Assembly (NCBI GenBank): GCA_945267035.1
Contig: CALYOS010000006.1
Coordinates: 1-64,000 of the forward strand
DNA length: 64,000 nucleotides
DNA from: an uncultured Neisseriaceae bacterium
GTDB taxonomy: Bacteria > Pseudomonadota > Gammaproteobacteria > Burkholderiales > Neisseriaceae
Direction of reading: 5' to 3'
Below, piece after piece: positions 51,674 through 60,592 of the stretch (positions within the stretch are counted from its first letter, which is position 1; each line of letters begins with the position of its first letter). The position numbers and the translations under genes were made by a program. A model generated the notes under the pieces. It did not search any database and had not been told where the DNA came from. It was given only the letters and a program-made list of their open reading frames with translations.

Positions 51674-52120
51674 CTATTTGTTAACTTCTTTTCCAATCAG
51701 TTTTAGCGGAAAAACCCAAACTTTTCGTAATATTTTATTGGCATCGTATTGCTGTGTTTGATAGGGAGAATCTGCTTTAATTAAACGTCCTGAATATGTA
51801 TATTCTTTATCCTTAAACACTTCAAAGTAGTGGACACTAACGCCATTAGATTCAATCTCATTGAGAGTTTTATTTTGCATAAAATCTAAACTTTGATCTC
51901 CTGTTTGCCCCATTCCTGTATAATGAAGTACATCATCATTCCAAATATCAGTATAAACCGACTTGATATGATTTGTAATCAAAACTAAAGTATGAGTGGT
52001 ATTGGATTTTCGCATTCCACCTTGTGGGCTACATTTAAAAATATCACATAATTGTTGATTATTTAGAACTGTACCAGGTATTAATTGTTTAATTTGATTA
52101 TCGGTTGTCGTCATCGTCAT
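51674..52120 (-). CDS. SRA-like (ScoMcrA-type) domain, left over from a truncated restriction enzyme
   Basis: 148 residues. The segment KCSPQGGMRKSNTTHTLVLIT, then WNDDVLHYTGMGQTGDQSLDFMQNKTL, then GVSVHYFEVFKDKEYTYSGRL and LRKVWVFPLKL follow the SRA-like N-terminal domain found in front of HNH nucleases of McrA-like, modification-dependent restriction enzymes. This domain reads modified cytosine in DNA. Here a TAG stop ends it right after the domain and the nuclease half follows only as a pseudogene. A GGGGA site precedes the ATG, so the domain may still be made. Whether it has any function alone is unknown. Confidence 0.75.
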   Translation of the reverse strand: MTMTTTDNQIKQLIPGTVLNNQQLCDIFKCSPQGGMRKSNTTHTLVLITNHIKSVYTDIWNDDVLHYTGMGQTGDQSLDFMQNKTLNEIESNGVSVHYFEVFKDKEYTYSGRLIKADSPYQTQQYDANKILRKVWVFPLKLIGKEVNK

Positions 52121-52319
52121 TATTCCCCAAACACTTCATATAAATAATATTGACTAATAAGAATTTTTATTTATTTTATCATCGTTTGTATATGAGAGAT
52201 AACCAAATAAATAGAAATTCATTGTTGCAAACCTATTTGAGTCAAATAGCCAAAAAAGCTTATGATAATTAGCCTAGAATTTTGCATCAATAGAAATCCT
52301 TGAAAGAGAAGAAATACCG

Positions 52320-52487
52320 ATGTTAGGAAAGTTATGGCACTTGGGGTTATGTTTTATCCTGATTGGCTGTTTGATCCATTTTTTTTGCCATAAACGGCAA
52401 AAATCTGCGTTGCATAAAAGAATGAATCAACTTGCCGCCATTTTAACATTGGTGTCGATCATCACGATCGTGGTTTATTTAAGCTAA
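52320..52487 (+). CDS. 55-residue membrane protein
   Basis: ATG at 52320 with an AAGAGAAG stretch ~8 bp upstream. The product has two hydrophobic segments (about 5-22, WHLGLCFILIGCLIHFF, and 39-54, LAAILTLVSIITIVVYL) separated by a basic stretch (CHKRQKSALHKR), giving a two-helix topology with the loop inside. It is followed by a hairpin. I do not recognise it. The start, ribosome site and terminator-like hairpin make a real gene likely. Confidence 0.55.
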   Translation: MLGKLWHLGLCFILIGCLIHFFCHKRQKSALHKRMNQLAAILTLVSIITIVVYLS

Positions 52488-52488
52488 A

Positions 52489-52527
52489 CCAATACCGGAT
52501 TGAAGTTTGAATGAATCCGGTATATTG
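52489..52527 (+). terminator. Hairpin after the 55-residue gene
   Basis: Stem aataccggatt/aatccggtatt-like (52491-52501 pairing with 52514-52524), 12-nt loop. T run weak. Next to, and convergent with, the mdh terminator. Confidence 0.5.
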
Positions 52528-52530
52528 GAT

Positions 52531-52566
52531 AAAAATTTACCCTGCTATAAATTCACAGCAGGGTAA
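52531..52566 (-). terminator. mdh terminator
   Basis: 9-bp stem taccctgct/agcagggta (52538-52546, 52557-52565), 10-nt loop. On the minus strand it is followed by aatttttatcc. Confidence 0.75.
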
Positions 52567-52608
52567 AATTAAATTTAATCTGAATGACAGTATTAATCAG
52601 TTCAGAAA

Positions 52609-53586
52609 TTACAGAAGGTGGTTGATTTCAGCTCTTTCTTCTTCCAGCTCCTGCAGTGTTTTATTGATGCAAGATTGACTGAATTCATCAATTGGCAAAT
52701 CTTGCACAATTGTGTATTCCCCATTATTGCAAATTAATGGGAAACCAAAGATGATGCCTTCTGGAATACCATACGATCCGTCAGAAGGGATACCCATAGT
52801 TACCCATTCACCATTGCTGCCGATGATCCAGTCATGAATTTGATCAATGATGGCATTTGCTGCACTGGCAGCTGAGGATGATCCACGTGCCTCAATAACC
52901 GCTGCACCACGTTTACCAACGCCTGGTAAGAATTCATTTTCATACCAGTTATGATCATTGATCATTTTCTCAACGCTGTCGCCTTCAATTGTGGCAAAGC
53001 GGTAATCTGCATACATGGTAGGACTGTGATTACCCCACACAAACATATGCTTAATGCTGCTTACAGCTTTACCAGTTTTTGCCGCCAATTGGTGTAACGC
53101 ACGATTGTGATCCAGACGCATTAGAGCGGTGAAATTTTTAGCTGGTAAATCAGGAGCAGATTTCATCGCGATATAGGCATTAGTGTTGGCTGGATTGCCT
53201 ACCACCAGTACTTTGACATCACGGCTAGCTACTTTATTCAGCGCCGCACCTTGTTTAGTGAAAATTTCGGCATTGGCCTGTAGCAAATCACTGCGTTCCA
53301 TACCTTTGCTACGTGGTCTTGAACCAACTAAAATAGCAATATCTGCATCTTTGAATGCCTCTTCGGCTTCGGAACTACCAAATACATCAACCAGCAAAGG
53401 AAATGCACAATCCTGTAATTCCATGATAATACCGTCGATTGCCTTTTGAGCTTGTGGTAAATCCAGAAGTTGTAAAATGACAGGCGTGTCTTTTCCTAAC
53501 ATTTCGCCGCTTGCAATACGAAACAGTAATGCATATCCAATCTGTCCACAAGCGCCAGTAACGGCAACACGTACAGGTTTTTTCAT
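52609..53586 (-). CDS. mdh: Malate dehydrogenase
   Basis: 325 residues. NAD-dependent oxidation of malate to oxaloacetate. The N-terminal NAD motif [25 protein letters not shown] is that of the cytosolic/betaproteobacterial MDH group. [13 protein letters not shown] carries substrate arginines and RLDHNRAL the catalytic Asp/Arg. The catalytic histidine is in [18 protein letters not shown] lies 8 bp before the ATG. It is monocistronic with its own terminator. It links to fumC and sucAB-lpdA in the TCA cycle. Confidence 0.96.
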   Translation of the reverse strand: MKKPVRVAVTGACGQIGYALLFRIASGEMLGKDTPVILQLLDLPQAQKAIDGIIMELQDCAFPLLVDVFGSSEAEEAFKDADIAILVGSRPRSKGMERSDLLQANAEIFTKQGAALNKVASRDVKVLVVGNPANTNAYIAMKSAPDLPAKNFTALMRLDHNRALHQLAAKTGKAVSSIKHMFVWGNHSPTMYADYRFATIEGDSVEKMINDHNWYENEFLPGVGKRGAAVIEARGSSSAASAANAIIDQIHDWIIGSNGEWVTMGIPSDGSYGIPEGIIFGFPLICNNGEYTIVQDLPIDEFSQSCINKTLQELEEERAEINHLL

Positions 53587-55094
53587 ATTTAAGTCCCTTT
53601 ATTTGGCCATAGACGACTATTGATGTTTTTTTATTCTTGCTAAAGAAGATAATGAACAGCAACACCCAAAATTGTGCCTGCGATGATATCAAAAAAACCT
53701 TGAAAATTGAATTTAAGCGAATACTTAATTGAGCTAATTTGGATATTTTATTTTAATCTATATCAAAACAAATTAAAAAAAGTAACTTAATTTGTTATTT
53801 CAGAAGCAATATAGCTAATAAATTAACAACAATTTACCTTAATAAAATAATTGTAAATATATTTTATGCCCTAAAGCCGTGCCATTACCCCTGATTTAAT
53901 AGGTCTTGAAAAAAGCTAAATGAGATGAAGTGAATAATAATATTTTGTGTTGTTACGATCAGCTGGATATATGTTGCTAAATAAAAATTATTGAGATTAA
54001 TGTTAGTTAATAATATTGGCGGTTTCTGCTCCCTGATTTCTGCCGATGGATTTTCTTCGAGCTATAAGTTTGAGGGGAAAGATTAAACCAATAGCATTAT
54101 AAAAAATCAAACCTTGCGGTGACTGTGAATCAGATAGACATCAATCTACCTCATTATGTTATTGAACAGTTAGAGCGAACCGATGATAAGCTGGTAACCT
54201 AGCACGAAAATGATGCCTGAATAAGTGACATTTTGTAATGCAAAAAACGAGAAAGTTTATCTACAGTCGTTTTTTAACTAGATATGTACTGTTCAATTCA
54301 GCAGATGTTGAAGAACAAATATCGTAAAAACAAGGATAACAGCTCATAAATACATGGTGAGTGTATCTAAGTACGCACGATTAATTCAGTCTGGATAAAC
54401 TACCAATAAACATTTTGTCGTGATTAATTTTGCTTTACACTGCAACTAAAGAAGTTTTTTAATTTAAATAAGTAACTCATGCTTGAGTTTTTCAGCCTGC
54501 TTAGCAACGATTTAGTTAAATATTTAGAAATGTTTCTTCACCAGAGATCTAGGAATCAATATTGTAGAGGCAATGTTGACTGCCATGGGCTAATGCTGAT
54601 TTTAGCGCATATTCAATTCAAGTGATTTATGCATATGCATCACAACAGAACGCATTGTCAGAACTAAAATGTCATTATATAGATGAGTTGGATATTAACC
54701 ATTTGCCTAAATTGTCTACCCACTCGATTATTGAGCATTCATCACTTTTTCCATTGAATTTTGCGCTAATCGTGTGAGTCGAACGAAACTTTTAGTTGCT
54801 ATTTTAAGCGTATAGTTTTGAACACAAAATATAATAAAATGCTCATTTTTCGATACTTTTGAGGGTTCTTTAATTTTTCTGATCAATGTTATCTAATCTA
54901 AAATATGATCTAATGTAACAAAACTACAATCTCCCAAGAATGTAGCATGTTCTCAAATGACAGCAATACAGTTGTTACATGATGAAATAGATCTGTTACC
55001 CTAACATACAAACGCACCTGAACACTCTTAGAAAAGCCCAAAAATATGAATAAACAGTAATATGGAATAACCTATCATTAAAAGAGTATTGATA
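53587..55094. other. Gene-poor region upstream of mdh
   Basis: About 1.5 kb, 64-70% AT by eye, with many stops in all frames. A short frame at ~54126-54202 (VNQIDINLPHYVIEQLERTD) and another at 54479-54613 could be decayed gene pieces, but I cannot match them. It should hold the mdh promoter. Confidence 0.5.
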
Positions 55095-55451
55095 ATGGAA
55101 AACAATCTAATTGAAGTATTTGGCAAATTAGTAAAAACTAGTCGCGATACTGGTTTAGATATAGTATCGAACTACAAAAATAATATTGAAATTCCTAACA
55201 GTCCAGATGAAGAACAAAAAGCACTCATGGAATTAATAAAAACATTAGATGTTGAACAGTTTCATCAATTACATAAAGGGATGAAATATTGTATAGAGCT
55301 TTCACTGTTTAAATTGCTAAGCACTATTGAACGTGGCGTAGGCGATTATTCTTTCGACTTATCTATGCAAAACAGTAGTGATAAAACACAATTAGTCGGA
55401 GAAAATATTGATAACGAGCTTTCGCTCGAATATTGGAATTGGATTAGTTAA
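55095..55451 (+). CDS. Small orphan protein, possibly immunity-like
   Basis: 118 residues from the ATG at 55095 (MENNLIEVFGKL), with AAAGAG 8 bp upstream; a TTG two codons earlier is possible. No signal peptide or membrane helix. It is acidic, and the C terminus DKTQLVGENIDNELSLEYWNWIS resembles small cytoplasmic immunity proteins of polymorphic toxin systems in general character (acidic, with Trp-rich end). I cannot name a family. It lies alone in 2.7 kb of otherwise gene-free DNA, with no toxin gene beside it. A stranded immunity gene is one reading, but this is weak inference. Confidence 0.6.
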   Translation: MENNLIEVFGKLVKTSRDTGLDIVSNYKNNIEIPNSPDEEQKALMELIKTLDVEQFHQLHKGMKYCIELSLFKLLSTIERGVGDYSFDLSMQNSSDKTQLVGENIDNELSLEYWNWIS

Positions 55452-56341
55452 TATTGAAATTTATTATGAATTGGTTGGTACAGCACCAAACAATTTCTTA
55501 TCTCTTTCAGCTCAAAAGCGGAATAAAAAATGAAAAAAAAGATGTGGCTAAGCCACAAATCATCTATTTAATTTGATAGCTTAATTTTTTTATTTTATTC
55601 CCGATCTAATTTGAAGTGTTCTCTCAGATTAACCCAATATGGTTGTTTAACATGATGGTATAATGGGCAAGGTATTTTCAAGCGTTACAGATGTTTTAGT
55701 GCAGAATATTTTGAGTTGGATAATCCTGTCTTAGGGGTTTAATTGAAGCACAAAAATCATAAGATTGGCTGATCAATATAGGCCTTCATTGACCAGAAAA
55801 AACACCGCTTTTTTGAAATCCTTAAGAGCCGTTTTAATCTTTAAAATATGCAAAAGTTAAAGAATGTTGAAAAAATTGAATTTAAGGGGGAAAAATTCTG
55901 CGAAAAAATTGCTTTTTAAAACCTATACTTGGTTGTTTATGCTCTTAATTCGAATGTTTATTTTTAACTGAATATTGTATTATTTGGTCTTGTGAATATC
56001 GTGACGCGAGTTTCTACTTGGGTTTCACGAGATAGTTAAATTCTTAAATATAGCTTTAGCATGCAACTAATGCTGATCTGTATCAGATAAAATTTTACCT
56101 ATCTCGGTTATATTCATCGAGTACTGGTTTAAACAATTATGTTGAATAACAGCGTGCTTTCTTAAAGCAAATTTAAGTATATTTACAAACTGATGCTTCA
56201 TCCCTATGTTTGTGCGTAGAGATCTGGGATCGGTATGTTGATATGCGGTGAGTTTGAATCGGCATTCGGTTCTTTAGTTTTATATTGGTAGGGAATAACA
56301 ATATTCCTGTTTTAATAGTTTAAGGTAAAAGGGTTTTTACC
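55452..56341. other. Region upstream of sucA
   Basis: About 890 bp that should hold the sucA promoter. No sdh or gltA genes are here, unlike many proteobacteria. A +-strand TATAAT at ~55661 lacks a good -35. Confidence 0.45.
55527..55560 (-). terminator. Minus-strand terminator-like hairpin without a matching gene
   Basis: Palindrome tgtggct-a-agccaca (55543-55557). On the minus strand it is followed by eight U's and then six more (the A runs at 55533-55540 and 55525-55530). No minus-strand gene ends here. Confidence 0.45.
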
Positions 56342-59173
56342 ATGATGGATGAACAAACCAATCTTTCATACTTATATGGTGCTAATGCTCCTTATATTGA
56401 GGAGTTGTATGAAAATTATCTGCGAGATCGCAATTCAGTTGATGAATACTGGAAAGATTACTTTGATAAAGTAGCTGCCTTGCCAGGTTATGTAGCTAAG
56501 GACATACCGCAATTACCGATTCAGGCTTCATTTACCAATATATCTACACAGCCGCATGGCAGCGCACAGGGTAGTGGTGATGTACACATTCTGCAAAAAC
56601 AAGTTGCCGTTTTAAATCTAATCAACGCATACCGCACATTAGGTACATATAATGCAGACTTAGATCCGTTAAAACGACGCCAAAAAGAATATATACCTGA
56701 GTTGGATCCAGCATATTATGGTTTGACTCAAGCGGACATGAATACCCAGTTTTACGTGGGTAGTGATTTTGCACATAGTCCTAAGTTAGCTTTGTCTGAA
56801 ATCATCAAAAAATTGGATCAGACTTATTGCGGCAGTGTTGGTGTGGAATATATGCACATCATCAATCCGGAAGAACGTAAATGGGTTCAGGAACGTGTTG
56901 AGAACAATATGTCTTCCGGTCAATATACGCCTGATCAAAAACGACGTATGCTGACTCAATTAACTGCAGCCGAAACTTTAGAGCGCTATCTGCATACTCG
57001 TTATGTTGGTCAGAAGCGCTTTTCTTTAGAAGGTGGAGAAAGCACCATCGTAGCGCTGGATTACCTGATGCAGAATTGCGGTAGTGTCGGCATCGAAGAA
57101 GTTGCTATCGGTATGGCTCACCGTGGTCGCTTGAACGTGTTAGTCAATATTATGGGCAAATCACCGCAAATTTTGTTTGATGAATTTGAGGGTAAATATG
57201 CCAATAATTTATCTGGTGCCAGTGGTGACGTAAAATATCACATGGGCTTCACTTCAGATTTGGCTACTAAAAACGGTCCTTTGCATGTATCTCTGGCTTT
57301 CAACCCTTCACATTTGGAAATTGTTAATCCAGTCGTAGAAGGTGCTGTACGTGCACGTCAGAAACGTCGTGAAAAAGACGGTCACAAATCCGTATTGCCA
57401 GTTTTGATTCATGGTGATTCAGCTTTCTTAGGTCTGGGTGTTAATCAGGCTAACTTCAATTTATCTAAAACCCGTGGCTATTCTACCGGCGGTACTTTGC
57501 ATATTGTTGTAAACAATCAGATTGGTTTCACAACCTCTGATATGCGCGATATTCGTTCAACAGTGTACTGTACAGATCTGGCTAAAATGGTCAATGCGCC
57601 AGTTTTCCATGTAAATGGCGATGATCCAGAAGCAGTAAGTTTTGTTACTGCACTGGCTATGGAATATCGCAGTAAATTTGAAAAAGATGTAGTAGTAGAC
57701 ATTGTTTGCTTCCGTAAATTGGGTCACAACGAAGGTGATGATCCAATGCTGACTCAGCCAATGATGTATAGCAAAGTTCATCAGCATCCAGGTACTCGTG
57801 CGGTTTATGCTGATCGTCTTGCGACTGAAAAAGTAGTGACCAATGAGCAGGCTGATGCTTTGATTCAAGCTTATCGTGATGCATTGGACCAAGGTAAGCA
57901 TGTAGAAGAATTCACGCTACCTAATCACAAAAACAAATACGCAGCCGATTGGTCTGCTTATATCGGTACCAGCTGGAAAGATTCCGTTGCAACTGGTATA
58001 CCTGAAACTGAAATTAAACGTCTGGCGACTAAATTTACCACCTTACCAGAGGGATTCACTCCTCATAACACAGTGAAAAGAATGCTGGCAAATCGCGTAG
58101 CGATGGCAGATGGAACTGCAGCTGTGGATTGGGGTATGGCCGAAACACTGGCTTATGCAAGTTTGGTAACCAATGGTTATGGCGTGCGTATTTCAGGTGA
58201 AGATTCAGGTCGTGGTACTTTCTCACATCGTCATGCAGTATTGCATGATCAAAAACGCGAAAAATGTGAAGACGGTGCTTATGTTCCGTTAAGCAATATG
58301 AGCGATGATCAAGCTTCATTCATGGCTATCGACTCTATTCTTAATGAAGAAGCTGTATTGGCTTATGAATATGGTTACGCTTCTAGTGCCCCTGATCAAT
58401 TGACTATCTGGGAAGGCCAATTTGGCGATTTTGCCAATGGTGCTCAAGTTGCTATTGACCAGTTTATTACTTCTGGTGAAACCAAATGGGGTCGCTTGTG
58501 TGGTTTGACCGTTATTCTGCCACATGGTTATGACGGTCAAGGACCTGAACACTCTTCCGGTCGTCCAGAACGCTGGTTACAATTGTGTGCTGAAGAAAAT
58601 ATTCAAGTAGTTATGCCTTCTGAAGCTTCACAAATGTTCCATTTATTGCGTCGTCAGGTATTGCGTCCATATCGTAAACCTTTAGTGATCTTCATGTCTA
58701 AACGCCTGTTGCGTTTCAATGACTCCATGAGCCCATTGAGTAATTTCACCGAAGGTAAATCTTTCCGCCCAGTAATTGGTGATGAAGTTCAGGGTAATGA
58801 AAACAGCGTAAAACGCGTTATTCTTTGTGCTGGACAGGTTTATTACGATATCAATAAAGCACGTTTGGAACGCGATCTGGGCAAAGATATTGCTATTGTC
58901 CGCGTTGAACAATTGTATCCGTTCCCATATGACGAAGTTGCTGCTGAATTGAGCCGTTATCCTAACGCCACCGAAATTATGTGGGCACAGGAAGAGCCGA
59001 AAAATCAGGGTGCTTGGTATCAGATTGTACATCGTATTCAATCTGTTGCTAAAGATAATCAAAAAGTTATCTTTGCCGGTCGTCCTGCCAGCGCTTCGCC
59101 TGCAGTTGGATACATGAGCAAACACACTGCGCAATTGAAGCAGCTGGTTGATGATGCTCTTGAACTGAAATAA
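56342..59173 (+). CDS. sucA: 2-oxoglutarate dehydrogenase E1 component
   Basis: 943 residues. Thiamine-diphosphate E1 subunit that decarboxylates 2-oxoglutarate in the TCA cycle. The N-terminal segment SYLYGANAPYIEELYENYLRD with VDEYWKDYFD is the E2-binding region. GMAHRGRLNVLVNIMGK, the HNEGDDP motif (thiamine/active-site region) and the C-terminal EEPKNQGAWYQI and GRPASASPAVGYMSKH are typical. Two adjacent ATGs (56342, 56345) are possible; AAAGGG lies upstream. It is followed by a hairpin with a T run, then sucB 64 bp after the stop, and lpdA. Confidence 0.97.
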   Translation: MMDEQTNLSYLYGANAPYIEELYENYLRDRNSVDEYWKDYFDKVAALPGYVAKDIPQLPIQASFTNISTQPHGSAQGSGDVHILQKQVAVLNLINAYRTLGTYNADLDPLKRRQKEYIPELDPAYYGLTQADMNTQFYVGSDFAHSPKLALSEIIKKLDQTYCGSVGVEYMHIINPEERKWVQERVENNMSSGQYTPDQKRRMLTQLTAAETLERYLHTRYVGQKRFSLEGGESTIVALDYLMQNCGSVGIEEVAIGMAHRGRLNVLVNIMGKSPQILFDEFEGKYANNLSGASGDVKYHMGFTSDLATKNGPLHVSLAFNPSHLEIVNPVVEGAVRARQKRREKDGHKSVLPVLIHGDSAFLGLGVNQANFNLSKTRGYSTGGTLHIVVNNQIGFTTSDMRDIRSTVYCTDLAKMVNAPVFHVNGDDPEAVSFVTALAMEYRSKFEKDVVVDIVCFRKLGHNEGDDPMLTQPMMYSKVHQHPGTRAVYADRLATEKVVTNEQADALIQAYRDALDQGKHVEEFTLPNHKNKYAADWSAYIGTSWKDSVATGIPETEIKRLATKFTTLPEGFTPHNTVKRMLANRVAMADGTAAVDWGMAETLAYASLVTNGYGVRISGEDSGRGTFSHRHAVLHDQKREKCEDGAYVPLSNMSDDQASFMAIDSILNEEAVLAYEYGYASSAPDQLTIWEGQFGDFANGAQVAIDQFITSGETKWGRLCGLTVILPHGYDGQGPEHSSGRPERWLQLCAEENIQVVMPSEASQMFHLLRRQVLRPYRKPLVIFMSKRLLRFNDSMSPLSNFTEGKSFRPVIGDEVQGNENSVKRVILCAGQVYYDINKARLERDLGKDIAIVRVEQLYPFPYDEVAAELSRYPNATEIMWAQEEPKNQGAWYQIVHRIQSVAKDNQKVIFAGRPASASPAVGYMSKHTAQLKQLVDDALELK

Positions 59174-59193
59174 TTTCATTTAGTTTAAATAAC

Positions 59194-59228
59194 GGTCACC
59201 AATCGGTGGTGACCATCTGTTTTTTTAG
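59194..59228 (+). terminator. Terminator-like hairpin between sucA and sucB
   Basis: Perfect 8-bp stem ggtcacca/tggtgacc (59194-59201, 59207-59214), 5-nt loop, then atctg and a T run that runs into the sucB ribosome site (taggag). It should tune sucB relative to sucA. Confidence 0.6.
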
Positions 59229-59237
59229 GAGTAATCC

Positions 59238-60437
59238 ATGATTATTGATGTTGTCGTTCCCATGCTTCCTGAAAGTGTGACTGAAGCCACTCTGATGACT
59301 TGGAACAAAAAAGTAGGTGATTTTGTTCAACGTGATGAAAATCTGATCGATCTGGAAACAGATAAAGTTGTTTTAGAATTGCCTGCTCAACAAGCTGGTA
59401 AAATTGTTGAAATCATCGAAGCTGATGGTAGCACCGTTACTTCTGGTCAGTTGTTGGCCAAGATTGATACAGCTGCTACTGCAGAAGCCAGTGCTCCTGC
59501 TGCTGCCGCTGCGCCTGCGGCAGCTCCTGCAGCTCCTGCTGCAGCAAGCAGTAATGCTCAAGCTGGCGTAGCTATGCCTGCTGCCGCTAAACTGGCTGCT
59601 GAAAAAGGTGTGGATACTTCTAGCATTCAAGGTTCTGGTCGTGATGGTCGTGTGTTGAAAGAAGATGTTGCTGCCGCCATTGCTAAAGCGCCAGTGATGA
59701 CTGCATCTAAAAATACTGCACCTTCTACAGCGGGTAACCGTATTGAAGAGCGTGTACCGATGTCACGTCTGCGTTCTCGTGTAGCTGAACGTCTGTTGCA
59801 ATCTCAGCATGAAAATGCCATTCTGACCACGTTCAATGAAGTGAACATGAAACCAGTGATGGATCTGCGTAACCGTTATAAAGAGCAGTTCCAAAAAGAA
59901 CATGGTGTTAAACTGGGCTTTATGTCTTTCTTTGTTAAAGCTGCCGTAGCTGCACTGAAAAAATATCCAGTTGTGAATGCTTCTATCGATGGTACTGATG
60001 TGGTTTACCATGGCTATTTCGATATCGGTATTGCAGTAGGTAGTCCTCGTGGTCTGGTCGTACCAGTTCTGCGTGATGCTGATCAGATGAGTATTGCTGA
60101 TATTGAGCAAGCGATCAGCGATTATGCTGTAAAAGCTAAAGATGGTAAATTGGCTCTGGAAGACCTGACTGGTGGTACATTCAGTATTACTAATGGCGGT
60201 ACTTTTGGTTCAATGATGTCTACTCCGATTATCAACCCACCTCAATCTGCTATTTTGGGCATGCACGCAACTAAAGAACGTGCTGTGGTTGAAAATGGTC
60301 AGGTTGTTGTGCGTCCAATGATGTACTTGGCTTTATCTTATGACCATCGTTTGATTGACGGCCGTGAAGCTGTGTTGACACTGGTAGCAATTAAAGATGC
60401 TCTGGAAGATCCTGCTCGTTTATTGTTGAATGTGTAA
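59238..60437 (+). CDS. sucB: Dihydrolipoyl succinyltransferase, E2 of 2-oxoglutarate dehydrogenase
   Basis: 399 residues. One N-terminal lipoyl domain (~1-77) with the lipoylated lysine in [12 protein letters not shown] (Lys43). An Ala/Pro-rich linker (~80-110, in bases a run of gct/gcc/gca codons) precedes the E1/E3-binding domain (~113-148, [19 protein letters not shown] then [13 protein letters not shown]). The catalytic domain (~165-399) has the active-site [12 protein letters not shown] near residue 370. A single lipoyl domain and this order fit SucB rather than AceF. TAGGAG precedes the ATG. Confidence 0.96.
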   Translation: MIIDVVVPMLPESVTEATLMTWNKKVGDFVQRDENLIDLETDKVVLELPAQQAGKIVEIIEADGSTVTSGQLLAKIDTAATAEASAPAAAAAPAAAPAAPAAASSNAQAGVAMPAAAKLAAEKGVDTSSIQGSGRDGRVLKEDVAAAIAKAPVMTASKNTAPSTAGNRIEERVPMSRLRSRVAERLLQSQHENAILTTFNEVNMKPVMDLRNRYKEQFQKEHGVKLGFMSFFVKAAVAALKKYPVVNASIDGTDVVYHGYFDIGIAVGSPRGLVVPVLRDADQMSIADIEQAISDYAVKAKDGKLALEDLTGGTFSITNGGTFGSMMSTPIINPPQSAILGMHATKERAVVENGQVVVRPMMYLALSYDHRLIDGREAVLTLVAIKDALEDPARLLLNV

Positions 60438-60454
60438 TACTTAAAGTCAACTCG

Positions 60455-60480
60455 CTGCCAGATGAAGTTTTGTCTGGCAG
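60455..60480 (+). terminator. Intergenic hairpin between sucB and lpdA
   Basis: 8-bp stem ctgccaga/tctggcag (60455-60462, 60473-60480), 10-nt loop, weak T content after it. Probably an RNA-stability or partial-termination structure. Confidence 0.4.
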
Positions 60481-60592
60481 TTTGCTGATTAGAACAGCTA
60501 TGATGATGAAAACATGAAGCAATAAAAGCATGTCTATTTCGTCATGGCTGTTTAATCATATTAGTGAAATATAATAATTGAAAGGAATTTCG

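Noticed and set aside
54126..54613. Short frames that looked like decayed genes (VNQIDINLPHYVIEQLERTD, MLEFFSLLSND)
   Set aside because: Too short, no landmark motifs, and AT-rich noise produces similar frames nearby.
59480..59560. GCT/GCC/GCA codon run in sucB as a simple repeat
   Set aside because: It encodes the normal Ala/Pro-rich interdomain linker of the E2 protein.
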